A DNA stretch of 64,000 nucleotides from Cognaticolwellia beringensis (GTDB taxonomy: Bacteria > Pseudomonadota > Gammaproteobacteria > Enterobacterales > Alteromonadaceae), in contig NZ_CP020465.1 in assembly GCF_002076895.1 (NCBI RefSeq), positions 2,790,001-2,854,000 of the forward strand, written 5' to 3'. Under the pieces are notes generated by a model. It saw nothing but the letters and a program-made list of their open reading frames with translations, searched no databases and was not told where the DNA came from. Positions within the stretch are counted from its first letter, which is position 1. The number at the start of each line of letters is the position of its first letter. A program made the position numbers and the translations under genes. This document shows positions 9,836 to 20,825 of this stretch, in pieces.

Positions 9836-10810
9836 CTATTCAATGTCTGTGTTTAATTTATAAGGTAAAGGTAAAAAGGATAAACTTGAGGTTTGTGCCT
9901 TAATTCTGAGTTCGGTAGCATCATCAATATCGTTAGCTAAAACGCCTTGAATATAGCACTGTTGATTACTTGCTTGATAAGTTGCTAATACGTCACCGGC
10001 TTTACGCCAATTTTCACCCAGTTTTTTCTCGATGATATCACCAACGCTAGCCACCATATCTTTGCCTGTAAGTGCAAATAGAGCGCGTTTATTTTTACCT
10101 AGATATTGCATACGTGCGACTGTTTCTTGACCTAAATAACAACCTTTAGTAAAGCTAATACCATCAATTGCTTGCAGGTTTAGCATTTGCGGTACATATT
10201 CCGCAACATACTGCTGAGATAATAGTGGGAAACCTGCTGTTATCTCGAGTAAATTCCAAACGGCATCGTTATATACAGGGCAATCTAATGTTGTCGTAAA
10301 GCTCGATAATTTCGCCGCATTATCAATAATAAGATAACGATCAATTTTGCCAGAAATGTAAACTAAGGTGGTATTATTTTCATGTACAACTGGCGATAGT
10401 GCGTCAGGTACTTGTTGAAATAACGCCGCCATTTTTACCGATGCTTGTTGGCCTGCAATAGCTAAATAAGACAATTCAGCGTCTTCGACGATTTCAACCT
10501 TTGCGAATACGCCAAACTTCTTTAATTCTGCTAATGATTGTGTGATCGAACTTATCGGCTGTATCAGGAAAAACTTATTGTCGCGCTCGATTAAACGAAA
10601 GGCAGAAAACACTTTTCCTTTAGCATTACAGTGAGCACCATTGAGTAACTTTTCATTCGTCAAGCTAGCTACGTCACAGGTTACTTGACCTTGGAGATAT
10701 TTTATTTGTTCTTCACCGGCTAAAGTAATGGCGCCAATACTATTAAGGTTAATGGCAAATATTTCTGGTAATTCGTCATAACTTGGTAAGTTATTATTCA
10801 TTATGTTCAT
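9836..10810 (-). CDS. ygfZ: folate-binding protein YgfZ, Fe-S protein maintenance
   Basis: The protein has the GcvT-like fold and the diagnostic motif KGCYLGQE around residue 220, whose cysteine is essential in YgfZ. It binds folate and supports the activity of certain Fe-S enzymes such as MiaB. Several starts are possible: TTG at 10819 and ATG at 10813, 10810 and 10801. I list 10810 (324 residues) as a compromise, because conserved sequence begins only a few residues later. It is divergent from sdhE, as in enterobacteria, which places both in the Fe-S and flavin maintenance neighbourhood. Confidence 0.9.
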   Translation of the reverse strand: MNIMNNNLPSYDELPEIFAINLNSIGAITLAGEEQIKYLQGQVTCDVASLTNEKLLNGAHCNAKGKVFSAFRLIERDNKFFLIQPISSITQSLAELKKFGVFAKVEIVEDAELSYLAIAGQQASVKMAALFQQVPDALSPVVHENNTTLVYISGKIDRYLIIDNAAKLSSFTTTLDCPVYNDAVWNLLEITAGFPLLSQQYVAEYVPQMLNLQAIDGISFTKGCYLGQETVARMQYLGKNKRALFALTGKDMVASVGDIIEKKLGENWRKAGDVLATYQASNQQCYIQGVLANDIDDATELRIKAQTSSLSFLPLPYKLNTDIE

Positions 10811-10998
10811 CATCCACAATAATGCTGAAAAAAGGCTATTAACTTCATAAATGAGGACAATTATTCAAATTACAACCACATGTGCTACTTTTCTGCTACT
10901 TTAATACTACAAACCTCCCTAATATTATGATCAATTCGTGGCTATTTTAACTTTGGGTTTGTTAGAATACGACAATATTTTATTAATTAGGGTTATGT

Positions 10999-11250
10999 AT
11001 GACATTAACAGACAATAAACCTCGGCTTCGCTGGGCTTGTCGACGCGGTATGCTAGAGTTAGATGTACTATTTATGCCATTTGTTGAAGAAGCGTACGAT
11101 GAACTATCAATTGAAAATAAAGCAGTTTTTGAGCGTTTATTAGTGTGTCAAGACCCTGAGTTATTCGCATGGTTTATGGGGCACGAAACTTGTGAAGATA
11201 AAGAACTTAACGCCATGGTGCAACTTATATTACAGCGAGTTAAGGTATAA
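10999..11250 (+). CDS. sdhE: FAD assembly factor SdhE
   Basis: This 83-residue helical protein carries the family signature RRGMLELD (RGxxE) at about residues 15-22, and the MPFVEEAYDELS and DPELFAWFMGH segments. SdhE binds the flavoprotein subunits of succinate dehydrogenase and fumarate reductase and promotes covalent FAD attachment. The gene is directly upstream of and overlaps ygfX, the usual pair. The ATG at 10999 follows AGGG. Confidence 0.95.
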   Translation: MTLTDNKPRLRWACRRGMLELDVLFMPFVEEAYDELSIENKAVFERLLVCQDPELFAWFMGHETCEDKELNAMVQLILQRVKV

Positions 11251-11683
11251 TATTAAAATATCGCCTTCTGTGCATAGGGCGATATTTTACTTATTATTTT
11301 ATGTTGGCTTTGGCTATATTACTTTAACGATTATTGTTGGTTTTAAACTTTGGTTTGGACTATTAATTGCGCTCGTATTCGTTTTGTTTATTTTTTTATT
11401 TCGGCAACTCCCTGTGCCAGTAATAAATAAATGGCTTAAGTTACTTACCCCAAGTGAAGACAAAAACGCCACGAGTTTTGTTTTATCAGATACTGGTGAA
11501 TGCCAATTTACCGGGCAAGCAGCTCTGCAAATATCCGCGAATTCACAGATTAATTTGTGGGGTTATTGGTTAGTGTTTACACCGAAAAATTTTGCCATTA
11601 CTAAACACTTTATTTTTAAAGATAGTTTGTCTAGTGAAGATCAGGCCCGTTTGGCCCGCAGCATAATGCGGGTGCAAAGGTAA
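11192..11683 (+). CDS. YgfX-like inner membrane protein
   Basis: Two closely spaced membrane segments (about residues 28-48 and 50-70) and a soluble C-terminal part with LWGYWLVF match the YgfX (CptA) pattern, always placed after sdhE. The listed GTG start makes it overlap sdhE by 59 bp. The conserved part begins only near residue 20, and no ATG, GTG or TTG lies between, so either the GTG is used or initiation is at a rare codon such as ATT by coupling. The YgfX family has been proposed to affect cell division proteins; function here is not established. Confidence 0.75.
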   Translation: MKIKNLTPWCNLYYSELRYNIKISPSVHRAIFYLLFYVGFGYITLTIIVGFKLWFGLLIALVFVLFIFLFRQLPVPVINKWLKLLTPSEDKNATSFVLSDTGECQFTGQAALQISANSQINLWGYWLVFTPKNFAITKHFIFKDSLSSEDQARLARSIMRVQR

Positions 11684-11715
11684 TCTAAGCAAAAGTCATC
11701 AAATAATCCTAAAAC

Positions 11716-13311
11716 TTATAAAGGATTAAGAATCGTTATTTCCGCTTTGGGCAACAGGTCCGGATAATCGAGCGTATAATGCAAGCCTCGACTTTCTTTG
11801 CGATTTAACGCTGACCTTATGATCAATTCAGCCACTTGCACTAAATTACGTAATTCTAATAAGTTATTACTGACTCTAAAATTGCAATAATACTCTTCAA
11901 TTTCACTTTGTAATAATTCAACTCGATGCAAGGCTCGCTCTAAGCGCTTTGTCGTTCTAACAATGCCTACAAAATCCCACATAAATAATCGCAATTCGTG
12001 CCAGTTATGTTGTATAACGACTTCTTCATCAGAATCGGTTACACGGCTTTCATCCCAAGGCGGTAGCTGTATAGATGGTTTTGTCAGGTCAAGATTTTTT
12101 TCGATATCAATGGCCGCAGCTCTTGCAAATACCAGACATTCTAGTAGTGAATTACTTGCCATACGATTAGCGCCATGTAGTCCGGTATAAGCAACTTCTC
12201 CGATAGCATATAAGTTTTCAATATCGGTTTGACCCTGTTGATTAATCATAACACCACCACAAGTATAATGAGCCGCTGGAACAACAGGCATAGGTTGTTT
12301 GGTAATGTCGATACCTAGGGCTAATGTGCGTTCATAAATTGTCGGAAAATGCTGCTTAATAAAGTCACTTGATTTGTGGCTGATATCTAAATACATGCAA
12401 TCTGCACCGAGGCGCTTCATTTCGAAATCAATCGCGCGGGCAACAATATCACGTGGCGCTAATTCAGCGCGCTCATCAAAGCTGGGCATAAATCGACTGC
12501 CATCAGGGCGAAGTAATATTGCGCCTTCGCCTCTTAGTGCTTCGGTTAATAAAAACGTACCGGCTTCAGGATGAAATAAGCAAGTAGGATGAAACTGATT
12601 AAATTCCATATTGGCGACGCGACAACCGGCGCGCCATGCCATGGCAATGCCATCGCCACTCGCAACATCTGGATTTGAAGTATATTGATAGACTTTACTG
12701 GCACCGCCTGTTGCTAGAATAATCTTTTTAGCAAAAACACGTTCGACTTGTTCATCATTACGGTTCCAAACATAAGAGCCTATGCATTCACGCTTACTTA
12801 CTTGGTTTTCTTGGTAAACCAAATCAATAGCGTTATATCGTTCAAAAACCCGAATACGACTATGGTTCTTAACTTGCGATACCAGTGTGGTTTGTATCGC
12901 TTGACCCGTAGCATCAGCAGAGTGCAAAATTCTCCGGTGACTATGACCGCCTTCTCGGGTTAAGTGGTAGCGAATATCACCATTGGCAGCAGGAGTATCT
13001 TTATCAAAATTTACTCCTTTATCAATCAACCATTCTAAACAATCTTTAGCGTTTTCAGCGGTATACTGCACCGCAGCTTCGTCGCATAAGCCTGCACCTG
13101 CAATTAAAGTATCAGTAACATGCGATGCAATACTGTCATTTTCATCGAATACTGCTGCTATGCCGCCTTGCGCATAAAACGTTGAACCATCGTTAATTTG
13201 GCCTTTACTTAGGATGATCACGTCGGCATTTTTAGCAAGATGCAAAGCAAGCGTTAGTCCTGCTGCACCACTACCGATAATTAAAACGTCACAATTGTGT
13301 TGTTGATTCAT
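11716..13311 (-). CDS. nadB: L-aspartate oxidase
   Basis: The 531-residue flavoprotein oxidises L-aspartate to iminoaspartate, the first step of NAD biosynthesis. The N-terminal dinucleotide motif [18 protein letters not shown], the FAD segment [13 protein letters not shown], the active-site region [13 protein letters not shown] and the [10 protein letters not shown] motif are all present, as is a helical C-terminal domain. It is divergent from rpoE, the standard arrangement in this group. Confidence 0.97.
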   Translation of the reverse strand: MNQQHNCDVLIIGSGAAGLTLALHLAKNADVIILSKGQINDGSTFYAQGGIAAVFDENDSIASHVTDTLIAGAGLCDEAAVQYTAENAKDCLEWLIDKGVNFDKDTPAANGDIRYHLTREGGHSHRRILHSADATGQAIQTTLVSQVKNHSRIRVFERYNAIDLVYQENQVSKRECIGSYVWNRNDEQVERVFAKKIILATGGASKVYQYTSNPDVASGDGIAMAWRAGCRVANMEFNQFHPTCLFHPEAGTFLLTEALRGEGAILLRPDGSRFMPSFDERAELAPRDIVARAIDFEMKRLGADCMYLDISHKSSDFIKQHFPTIYERTLALGIDITKQPMPVVPAAHYTCGGVMINQQGQTDIENLYAIGEVAYTGLHGANRMASNSLLECLVFARAAAIDIEKNLDLTKPSIQLPPWDESRVTDSDEEVVIQHNWHELRLFMWDFVGIVRTTKRLERALHRVELLQSEIEEYYCNFRVSNNLLELRNLVQVAELIIRSALNRKESRGLHYTLDYPDLLPKAEITILNPL

Positions 13312-13426
13312 ATATTCTTGAAATTAATGTACAATAATTGATAACTCAATATTAGCTTTTATTGTAGTTACAGAACAGCATAAAACTATTTTTATAAATA
13401 AATTTTAATTTTTTTCAATATTTATC

Positions 13427-13454
13427 GAACTTTTTAACACAAGGCTAGTCCTAC
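13427..13454 (+). promoter_or_regulatory. possible sigma-E autoregulatory promoter of rpoE
   Basis: GAACTT at 13427-13432 is followed after 16 bases by TCCTA at 13449-13453. The -35 element matches the sigma-E consensus; the -10 element is a partial match. Sigma-E autoregulation is established in related bacteria, which supports the call. It lies about 80 bp before the rpoE ATG. Confidence 0.4.
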
Positions 13455-13531
13455 TTGTTGCGTTTGCTATGAGCCAGATGTAAACCAGATGTAGATAAGT
13501 TAAATAATGGTGAGTAGGAGATACGGCTCAA

Positions 13532-14110
13532 ATGAGCGAACAGAACGTTGACCAAAAGTTGGTTGAGCGGGTGCAACGTGGTGATAAAAACGCATTCAAC
13601 CTGCTGGTAATTAAATATCAACATAAATTAGCAAACTTGGTGTCGCGCTATGTTAAAAATCATAGTGATGTACCAGATGTAGTGCAAGAAGCATTTATTA
13701 AAGCTTATCGAGCTTTACCTAATTTTAGAGGTGATAGTGCTTTTTATACTTGGTTATATCGCATAGCAGTGAATTGTGCGAAAAACCATTTAGTTGCCGG
13801 AGGTCGTAAACCTCCTGGCTCAGATATTGAAATTGAAGATGCAGAAATGTATGACTCTGGTGAAGCCTTACGTGAAAATGCTTCACCAGAAAAATTATTA
13901 CTGACTAATGAAATAAAAGAAGTTGTGTTTAAGACTATAGAGCAATTGCCGGAAGATTTGCGCACAGCGATCAACCTAAGAGAGCTAGAAGGCTTAAGTT
14001 ACGAAGAAATTGCAACGGTTATGGACTGTCCTGTTGGTACGGTGCGTTCGAGAATATTTAGGGCGCGTGATGCGGTAGATAAAAAAATCAGACCATTATT
14101 GCAACAGTAA
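13532..14110 (+). CDS. rpoE: RNA polymerase sigma factor RpoE (sigma-E)
   Basis: This 192-residue ECF sigma factor has region 2 (YQHKLANLVSRYVKNHSDVPDVVQEAFIKAYRALPNFRGDSAFYTWLYRIAVNCAKNHLV) and region 4 (LPEDLRTAINLRELEGLSYEEIATVMDCPVGTVRSRIFRAR) close to E. coli RpoE. It directs transcription of envelope stress genes and is held by RseA at the inner membrane. The start is preceded by TAGGAG. The rseA, rseB and rseC genes follow in order. Confidence 0.97.
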   Translation: MSEQNVDQKLVERVQRGDKNAFNLLVIKYQHKLANLVSRYVKNHSDVPDVVQEAFIKAYRALPNFRGDSAFYTWLYRIAVNCAKNHLVAGGRKPPGSDIEIEDAEMYDSGEALRENASPEKLLLTNEIKEVVFKTIEQLPEDLRTAINLRELEGLSYEEIATVMDCPVGTVRSRIFRARDAVDKKIRPLLQQ

Positions 14111-14120
14111 CAAGTAAAAT

Positions 14121-14160
14121 AGTAATTAAAGTAGTAATTAAAGTAGTAATAGTAAATATA
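14121..14160 (+). repeat. short tandem repeat between rpoE and rseA
   Basis: A 12-13-bp unit (AGTAATTAAAGT) is repeated about 2.5 times, followed by further AGTAAT and AGTAAAT units. It sits in the 120-bp spacer between rpoE and rseA and may vary in copy number between strains. Confidence 0.6.
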
Positions 14161-14230
14161 GTATTATTTGACAAAAGTTTGTTTTTTTTGTTGAGTAGTT
14201 AATGAAGTGTTAGAATTCTAAGGTGTCTTT

Positions 14231-14824
14231 ATGAGTGAAAATAAGTTTGAGACAGTATCGTCGATTGTTGATAATTATCAGCAAAATGATGAAATATTTG
14301 AGGAAATGCTCAATGACTCACACTTGTCAGCGACATGGCAACGTTACCATTTAATGGGTGATGTAATGCGCGGTGAAACTTCTGATGTTATTAATCTTGA
14401 TCTATCGTCGAAAATAGCCGAAGCGATTGCAGATGAACCAACGATTTTAGCGCCTCGTGCTAGCAATAATTTAGCTGGAAAACTAAAAGCGAAAGTAGTG
14501 CAGTTTGCTAAACCATTTGGGCAAATGGCTATTGCTGCATCAGCGGCTGGTCTTATGGTGATGGGTGTACAACAAAATACTGCCGATACCGATGCTTTGT
14601 TACCCGCGAGCCAAGTAGTGAAAACGATGCCATTTGGTGGCATTGCAGAACCGGTAAGTTTAAATTTTCAGCAAACTAGCCGCACTAGCGAAAAACAAGC
14701 ATTTATTGAACAGCAAAGACGTTTTCAAGCGCTATTATCCGATCATCAACTCCAAGTAAAATTAAGTTCAGTTGATGTGAAAAACACTGCCCAACAAGAT
14801 AAGGCTGAAGAATCAGCTAAATGA
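14231..14824 (+). CDS. rseA: anti-sigma-E factor RseA
   Basis: The 197-residue single-pass membrane protein has an N-terminal cytoplasmic RseA domain (about 1-90, with SATWQRYHLMGDVMRGE), one membrane segment at about 97-115 and a periplasmic C-terminal region. The N-terminal domain sequesters sigma-E. DegS and RseP cleavage releases it under envelope stress. Its stop overlaps the rseB start in an ATGA. Confidence 0.92.
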   Translation: MSENKFETVSSIVDNYQQNDEIFEEMLNDSHLSATWQRYHLMGDVMRGETSDVINLDLSSKIAEAIADEPTILAPRASNNLAGKLKAKVVQFAKPFGQMAIAASAAGLMVMGVQQNTADTDALLPASQVVKTMPFGGIAEPVSLNFQQTSRTSEKQAFIEQQRRFQALLSDHQLQVKLSSVDVKNTAQQDKAEESAK

Positions 14825-15783
14825 AATTAATATCTAGTCTGCTGCTATTGGTTACCATTAGCACATCAGTAGCGGCCAATGAAAACGAACCAGCCGAACC
14901 TTGGCTTGATCGCCTCGCCAATTCTTTACAAAAACTTAACTTTAGTACTTCTTTTGTTGTCGTGAAAAATAACCAGGCTGAGCCTTATCACTGGTTTCAT
15001 GGCGTCGATGAAAGCGGCAACGAATTAGAAATTCTTTCTTTGCTAAATGGACCGCGAAGAGATGTACTTCGAAAGCATGATGTTGTCAGTTATATTGAGC
15101 CAGAGTTACCTCCTTATTCAGTCTCTTCACAACAAATAACGGGTCCTATTCCTGCTGTTTTACGTGAAGGTGCAACTCAACTTGCTCAAACCTACGATTT
15201 TCTTTCTGTTGGACGAAGCCGCGTTTTGGGACGTCCTGCGCAATTAATTCGTATTGTATCTAAAGATGTCTATCGTTATGGGCATTGGCTGTGGTTAGAC
15301 CAAAAAACCGGTATGTTATTAAAACTCGCCTTGGCTAATCGTACTGGGCAATTATTAGAGCAAATACAGTTTACCCATTTAGATATTACGCCTGATTTAA
15401 GTGAAAGCTTACTGCAATTAGAACAAACAACACTACCGGCCGTTATTGAAATCCCAGCAGGGTATCAAGAACAGGCCTTACAATGGCAAGTTAAATGGTT
15501 GCCTGAAGGTTTTCAACGACTAAACGCTAATCGTCATCGTATGTCTGCGACTAAAAAACCTGTTGAGTTTATGCTTTTTAATGATGGTTTAGTCGATGTT
15601 TCAGTTTATGTAAACCAGAGTGAAGAGAGGCAACGTGCAACCGATTATGTTATGGATGGTGCAACAGTTGTGTTGAATCAAGTGGTGAATGGTTTTGAAG
15701 TGAGCGTTGTGGGTAAAATACCAGCGAAAACGGCAAAAGCAATAGCTGACTCTGTTGTTTTAACGCCTAAGGTCACCCCATGA
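14821..15783 (+). CDS. rseB: sigma-E regulatory protein RseB
   Basis: This 320-residue periplasmic protein has a cleavable signal peptide (hydrophobic run then SVAANE at about 15-21). The MucB/RseB N-terminal domain resembles lipoprotein-binding folds, and a smaller C-terminal domain follows. RseB binds the periplasmic part of RseA and shields it from DegS; off-pathway LPS or lipoproteins displace it. Both ends use ATGA overlaps with rseA and rseC, indicating coupled translation. Confidence 0.93.
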   Translation: MKLISSLLLLVTISTSVAANENEPAEPWLDRLANSLQKLNFSTSFVVVKNNQAEPYHWFHGVDESGNELEILSLLNGPRRDVLRKHDVVSYIEPELPPYSVSSQQITGPIPAVLREGATQLAQTYDFLSVGRSRVLGRPAQLIRIVSKDVYRYGHWLWLDQKTGMLLKLALANRTGQLLEQIQFTHLDITPDLSESLLQLEQTTLPAVIEIPAGYQEQALQWQVKWLPEGFQRLNANRHRMSATKKPVEFMLFNDGLVDVSVYVNQSEERQRATDYVMDGATVVLNQVVNGFEVSVVGKIPAKTAKAIADSVVLTPKVTP

Positions 15784-16256
15784 TAGAAGAACAAGCCACC
15801 GTTGTCGCAATTGATCATGACAATGTCACCGTGACCAGTTTGATAAAATCGGCTTGTGGTGGTTGTCAGCAAGTAGATAACTGTGGCAGTGGTCAGGTGG
15901 CAAAAGCTTTTCCGCAAAAAAAATTGTCGTTAACCTTAAAATCATCATTAGCGCTAGAACTCGGCGACAATGTTGTTTTAGGGTTGAATGAAAGCGCACT
16001 TTTACAATCAGCATGGCAAGTGTATTTATGGCCTATATTAGGTTTGCTCATGGCTTCTTGGCTTGGACAATGGCTTGTTATTAATACTATTCTACCACAT
16101 GAGATTTTCGCAATTATATTCGGAATTCTGGGTGGTTTCGGTGGTTTTACTTTAGCTAAAAGACAGCAAATTAAAAGTGCAACATGTGCAAAACTCGCCC
16201 CTAAAATTATTCGTCGAGAAAACCAAAACATCATGATTACAGAAATCACTGATTGA
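15780..16256 (+). CDS. rseC: SoxR-reducing/sigma-E regulatory protein RseC
   Basis: This 158-residue protein has an N-terminal cysteine cluster (ACGGCQQVDNCGSG at about residues 25-38) and two membrane helices at about 80-100 and 105-125, followed by a short basic tail. RseC family members have minor roles in sigma-E control and in SoxR reduction together with the Rsx complex. It is the last gene of the rpoE operon, overlapping rseB by 4 bp. Confidence 0.9.
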   Translation: MIEEQATVVAIDHDNVTVTSLIKSACGGCQQVDNCGSGQVAKAFPQKKLSLTLKSSLALELGDNVVLGLNESALLQSAWQVYLWPILGLLMASWLGQWLVINTILPHEIFAIIFGILGGFGGFTLAKRQQIKSATCAKLAPKIIRRENQNIMITEITD

Positions 16257-16344
16257 ATCGCAACAAAAGATAGCCCCAGAGCGCTAAATTAGCTAAAATC
16301 TCGCCATTATTGAATTAACTACAAGCTTATTTGACTTTCCATTT

Positions 16345-18135
16345 ATGAAACATATTCGAAATTTTTCTATTATCGCCCATATTGATCACGGTAAATCAAC
16401 GCTATCAGATCGCCTAATACAACATTGTGGTGGTCTACAAGAACGTGAGATGGAAGCCCAAGTACTTGATTCTATGGATATTGAGCGCGAACGTGGTATT
16501 ACCATTAAAGCGCAAAGTGTTACCTTGGACTATAAAGCGAAAAACGGTGAAGTGTACCAACTTAACTTTATCGATACGCCTGGTCACGTTGATTTCTCTT
16601 ATGAAGTGTCCCGTTCATTAGCTTCTTGTGAAGGTGCTTTACTGGTGGTTGACGCTGGTCAAGGTGTTGAAGCTCAAACAGTTGCAAACTGTTACACCGC
16701 ACTTGAAATGGACTTGGAAGTTATTCCAATCTTAAATAAAATCGATTTGCCACAAGCCGATCCAGAGCGTGTCAGTGAAGAAATTGAAGATATTATCGGT
16801 ATCGATGCTACCGGCGCAGTTACATGTTCTGCAAAAACGGGTTTAGGTATTGAGGATGTTTTAGAAACGATTGTTGAAAATATTCCTGCGCCAGAAGGTG
16901 ACCCCGATGCGCCACTACAAGCACTTATTATCGACTCGTGGTTTGATAATTACCAAGGCGTAGTGTCATTGGTTCGAATTATGAATGGCCAAGTTAAAAA
17001 AGGCGATAAAATGGTGGTTATGTCGACAGGACAAAACCATATAATCGACAAGGTTGGTATTTTTACGCCTAAACAAAAAGACACAGGCATATTAAAAGCT
17101 GGTGAAGTAGGCTTTATTATTGCGGGTATTAAAGAGATTCATGGTGCACCGGTAGGTGACACTATTACTATCTTTAAAAAAGAAGCTGATAAGGCTTTAC
17201 CAGGCTTTAAAAAGGTTCAGCCGCAAGTTTACGCCGGTATTTTCCCGATCAGTTCAGATGATTACGAAAACTTCCGAGACGCTTTGAATAAACTTAGCTT
17301 AAATGATGCATCGTTATTTTTTGAACCTGAAAACTCATCTGCATTAGGTTTTGGTTTCCGTATTGGTTTCTTGGGCATGTTGCACATGGAAATTGTCCAA
17401 GAGCGTCTTGCGCGTGAATACGACCTTGATCTAATCACGACAGCCCCGACCGTAAATTACGAAATTGCTTGTACCAACGGTGATGTCATTTCTATTGATA
17501 ACCCTAGCGACTTACCGGCAACGAATAATATTGAAGAAATTCGTGAGCCAATAGTGCAAGCGAATATTTTGGTACCTCAAGAGCATTTAGGTAATGTTAT
17601 TACCTTGTGTATAGAAAAACGTGGTGTGCAAAAAGATATTATTTATCACGGTAATCAAGTCGCGGTAACTTATGAATTACCCATGGCCGAAGTGGTCATG
17701 GACTTCTTTGATAAATTAAAGTCGACCAGTCGCGGTTATGCTTCATTAGATTATCACTTTGTTCGTTTTGAAGCAGCAGACATGGTACGTGTTGATGTTA
17801 TGATCAACGGTGATAGAGTTGATGCCTTAGCCATGATCACGCATCGCGCAAACTCAGTTGCCCGTGGTCGTATGTTGGTTGAAAAACTAAAAGAACTGAT
17901 TCATCGTCAAATGTTTGATATCGCTATTCAAGCGGCCATTGGTAACAATGTTATCGCTCGTACTACGGTCAAACAGCTTCGTAAAAACGTAACCGCAAAA
18001 TGTTATGGTGGTGATATTTCTCGTAAGAAAAAATTACTACAGAAACAAAAAGATGGTAAGAAACGTATGAAGCAAGTAGGTAATGTAGAAGTGCCACAAG
18101 AAGCGTTTTTAGCCGTGCTTAAATTAGATAAATAA
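16345..18135 (+). CDS. lepA: elongation factor 4 (LepA)
   Basis: The 596-residue translational GTPase has AHIDHGKS (G1), RGITIK (G2), DTPGHVDF (G3) and NKIDLP (G4), domain II, two EF-G-like domains and the LepA-specific C-terminal domain ending in AFLAVLKLD. It back-translocates or remodels stalled ribosomes and associates with the membrane. It leads the lepA-lepB segment, with an 88-bp spacer after rseC. Confidence 0.98.
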   Translation: MKHIRNFSIIAHIDHGKSTLSDRLIQHCGGLQEREMEAQVLDSMDIERERGITIKAQSVTLDYKAKNGEVYQLNFIDTPGHVDFSYEVSRSLASCEGALLVVDAGQGVEAQTVANCYTALEMDLEVIPILNKIDLPQADPERVSEEIEDIIGIDATGAVTCSAKTGLGIEDVLETIVENIPAPEGDPDAPLQALIIDSWFDNYQGVVSLVRIMNGQVKKGDKMVVMSTGQNHIIDKVGIFTPKQKDTGILKAGEVGFIIAGIKEIHGAPVGDTITIFKKEADKALPGFKKVQPQVYAGIFPISSDDYENFRDALNKLSLNDASLFFEPENSSALGFGFRIGFLGMLHMEIVQERLAREYDLDLITTAPTVNYEIACTNGDVISIDNPSDLPATNNIEEIREPIVQANILVPQEHLGNVITLCIEKRGVQKDIIYHGNQVAVTYELPMAEVVMDFFDKLKSTSRGYASLDYHFVRFEAADMVRVDVMINGDRVDALAMITHRANSVARGRMLVEKLKELIHRQMFDIAIQAAIGNNVIARTTVKQLRKNVTAKCYGGDISRKKKLLQKQKDGKKRMKQVGNVEVPQEAFLAVLKLDK

Positions 18136-18139
18136 TTAT

Positions 18140-18185
18140 CTAATTTGACTCATTAACAAGCAGTACACTTAATGAGTCAAATTAG
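18140..18185 (+). other. long perfect hairpin between lepA and lepB
   Basis: A 17-bp perfect inverted repeat (CTAATTTGACTCATTAA and its complement) surrounds a 12-nt loop, starting 4 bases after the lepA stop. No T-run follows, so read-through to lepB is likely. It could be an RNase III substrate or a partial terminator. Confidence 0.7.
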
Positions 18186-18208
18186 TATTACTAAAAGACA
18201 GGAATAAT

Positions 18209-19129
18209 ATGGCAGTTTACTTTTCAATATTTTTAGTCATTGTTACCGCAATTACCGGTATTATTTGGCTAGCTGATAAATTTTATTTAGCGCCGCAAAG
18301 ACAGTTAAAACTGGCGGCTACGCAAGCACAATGCGAGGGAGAGTTAAGCGACGACGTTGTTGATAAAATTCTTGATGCGCCTTACTTTATTGATACACCT
18401 GTGCAAATTTTCCCCGTTATTGCTTTTGTATTGATATTACGCTCATTTATTTACGAACCGTTTCAAATACCGTCTGGCTCTATGATGCCAACATTACTTG
18501 ATGGCGACTTTATTTTAGTTAATAAATTTAACTATGGTTTACGCGATCCTGTCTTACGTAACAAGTTTATTGAAGTTGGCTTACCTGAGCGGGGTGATGT
18601 GGTGGTATTCAAATATCCACAAAACCCACAAATTGATTACATTAAACGCGTGGTCGGTTTACCGGGTGATAGAGTCATTTATAAAAATAAAATTTTATAC
18701 ATCAAACCTGCATGTTTACCTTCAGACGAAAAATGTCCAGATTTTGAACAAGTAGAACAAACATTTAAAAATAAAACTGATTATAACGATCAAGGCATGC
18801 CATTAACACGTTACACCTCAACTATGGGTGAGAAAACTCACGACTTACTAGTTAATGAACAAATACTGCCGCGTATACAGCATTATTTCAAGCAAGGTGG
18901 TACACAAGCGAATGAGTTTGCTGTCCCTCAAGGGCATTACTTTGTGATGGGCGATAATCGCGATAATAGCTTAGATGGTCGCTTTTGGGGCTTTGTTCCT
19001 GAAGAAAACTTAGTCGGTGAGGCGGTTGCTATCTGGATGAGTTTTGATTTTGATCGTGAACCTGATAGCTTCTTACCTCGTTGGATACCAACAAGCGTGC
19101 GTTTTTCTCGAATTGGTGGAATTGAATAA
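18209..19129 (+). CDS. lepB: signal peptidase I
   Basis: This 306-residue membrane protease has two N-terminal membrane segments (about 3-21 and 67-82) and a periplasmic catalytic domain. The nucleophile Ser91 lies in PSGSMMPT and the general base Lys146 in [12 protein letters not shown]. The later box [14 protein letters not shown] is complete. It cleaves signal peptides from exported proteins, including the subtilases and other secreted proteins encoded in this window. The rnc gene follows after 2 bp. Confidence 0.97.
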   Translation: MAVYFSIFLVIVTAITGIIWLADKFYLAPQRQLKLAATQAQCEGELSDDVVDKILDAPYFIDTPVQIFPVIAFVLILRSFIYEPFQIPSGSMMPTLLDGDFILVNKFNYGLRDPVLRNKFIEVGLPERGDVVVFKYPQNPQIDYIKRVVGLPGDRVIYKNKILYIKPACLPSDEKCPDFEQVEQTFKNKTDYNDQGMPLTRYTSTMGEKTHDLLVNEQILPRIQHYFKQGGTQANEFAVPQGHYFVMGDNRDNSLDGRFWGFVPEENLVGEAVAIWMSFDFDREPDSFLPRWIPTSVRFSRIGGIE

Positions 19130-19131
19130 CT

Positions 19132-19821
19132 GTGTTACATACTCCTGCCGCTATCACACGGCTATCAAAAAAAATCGGCTATAGTTTTGAAGAGCCAAAA
19201 TTATTATTACAAGCGCTAACGCACCGAAGTGCTAAAGGTGCGCATAATGAGCGTTTAGAGTTTTTAGGTGATTCTATTTTAGGTTTTGTTATTGCCGAAT
19301 CTTTATATCAAAAATTTCCAAAACAAGCCGAAGGTGACTTAACACGCATGCGGTCAAGTCTGGTTAGAGGCGTAACTTTAGCTGAGGTTGGTCGCGCGTT
19401 TGATTTAGGACAATACTTAATTTTAGGGCCAGGTGAGCTAAAAAGTGGTGGTCATCGAAGAGATTCGATTCTAGAAGACGCCATTGAAGCTATCATAGGT
19501 GCGGTTTATTTAGACTCAGACTTGCCAACTTGTCAGGCACTTATTCTCAGCTGGTTTGAAAAGCGCTTAACCGATATCAAACCCGGTAATGAACAAAAAG
19601 ACCCAAAGACACGTTTACAAGAATACTTGCAAGGACGAAAAATTCCTTTGCCACAATATGATGTAATTAACACCACGGGGCAATCACATAATCAGCAGTT
19701 CACTGTGCGTTGTACAACAAGCGTGCTTGAGAATGAAGTGATTACTAAAGGCAGTAGCCGACGTAAAGCTGAGCAATCAGCCGCTTTGCAGGTTTTAGCA
19801 TTAATCGAACAAGTTAAATAA
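19132..19821 (+). CDS. rnc: ribonuclease III
   Basis: The 229-residue protein has the RNase III signature [14 protein letters not shown], the second acidic site [14 protein letters not shown], and a C-terminal double-stranded RNA-binding domain ([13 protein letters not shown]...[16 protein letters not shown]). It processes rRNA precursors and structured mRNAs. The start is a GTG 2 bases after the lepB stop, so translation is probably coupled. Confidence 0.97.
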   Translation: MLHTPAAITRLSKKIGYSFEEPKLLLQALTHRSAKGAHNERLEFLGDSILGFVIAESLYQKFPKQAEGDLTRMRSSLVRGVTLAEVGRAFDLGQYLILGPGELKSGGHRRDSILEDAIEAIIGAVYLDSDLPTCQALILSWFEKRLTDIKPGNEQKDPKTRLQEYLQGRKIPLPQYDVINTTGQSHNQQFTVRCTTSVLENEVITKGSSRRKAEQSAALQVLALIEQVK

Positions 19822-19852
19822 CTTGTTTGACAATTAAGTTGATAATTTAATC

Positions 19853-20764
19853 ATGACTAAAGAACAAAATCATTGCGGTCTTATTGCCATTGTTGGCCGT
19901 CCAAATGTTGGTAAATCTACATTACTGAATACTTTACTTGGCCAAAAAGTCAGTATTACGTCACGTAAACCACAAACGACCCGACACCGCATATTAGGCA
20001 TTTTAACTGAGGGCAATAATCAAGCTGTTTTAGTTGATACCCCAGGTCTTCACTCAGAAGAAAAACGTGCGATTAACCGTTTGATGAACCGTGCAGCCAG
20101 TAGTACCTTAGCAGAAGTTGAAACCGTGGTGTTTTTAGTGGAAGGTACTCATTGGACAACGGATGATGAAATGGTACTGACAAAAATTAAAAATAGTGGT
20201 GCGCCTTGTGTATTAGTGGTTAATAAAATTGATAATATACAGGATAGAGACACTTTACTGCCGCATTTACAGAAGCTGGGTGCCATGCATGACTTCGCTG
20301 ATATTGTGCCGATTTCAGCGAGTAAAGGTGAAAACGTTAATGCTATCAAGAAGATTTGCTTCAATGCATTACCAGAGGGTGACTTTTGGTTCCCTGAAGA
20401 CTATATAACTGATCGCTCAAGTCGATTTATGGCCTCTGAGATTGTTCGTGAAAAGTTAATTCGCTTTACGGGCGATGAATTACCTTATTCAACCACTGTT
20501 GAAATAGAACAGTTTAAGATTGACGATAAAGGTATTTTGCATATAAACGCGCTAATATTGGTGGAAAGAACAACTCAAAAACGTATGGTTATTGGTAACA
20601 AAGGCGAGAAACTGAAAGTCATTGGCCAAGAAGCTAGGCGAGATATGGAAAATCTATTTGAACGGAAAGTCTTTTTAGAAACTTGGGTTAAGGTTAAGTC
20701 CGGCTGGGCAGATGACGAACGCGCTTTAAGAAGCTTAGGCTACGGCGATGATTACTCGGGTTAG
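19853..20764 (+). CDS. era: GTPase Era
   Basis: The 303-residue protein has an N-terminal G domain ([42 protein letters not shown]) and a C-terminal KH domain with [13 protein letters not shown]. Era binds the 3' end of 16S rRNA and is needed for 30S maturation. It is in the standard rnc-era-recO order; a hairpin downstream probably ends much of the transcription before recO. Confidence 0.97.
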   Translation: MTKEQNHCGLIAIVGRPNVGKSTLLNTLLGQKVSITSRKPQTTRHRILGILTEGNNQAVLVDTPGLHSEEKRAINRLMNRAASSTLAEVETVVFLVEGTHWTTDDEMVLTKIKNSGAPCVLVVNKIDNIQDRDTLLPHLQKLGAMHDFADIVPISASKGENVNAIKKICFNALPEGDFWFPEDYITDRSSRFMASEIVREKLIRFTGDELPYSTTVEIEQFKIDDKGILHINALILVERTTQKRMVIGNKGEKLKVIGQEARRDMENLFERKVFLETWVKVKSGWADDERALRSLGYGDDYSG

Positions 20765-20825
20765 TTTGTTAGATTTTCGACTTGTTATTTTTTACATCGT
20801 TAATCTTAAGGCTTAGCCTATATAA

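Noticed and set aside
10999..11683. sdhE-ygfX as a toxin-antitoxin pair
   Set aside because: Older literature on CptAB suggested this, but the RGxxE motif and gene context identify SdhE as a flavin assembly factor. I kept the conservative calls.
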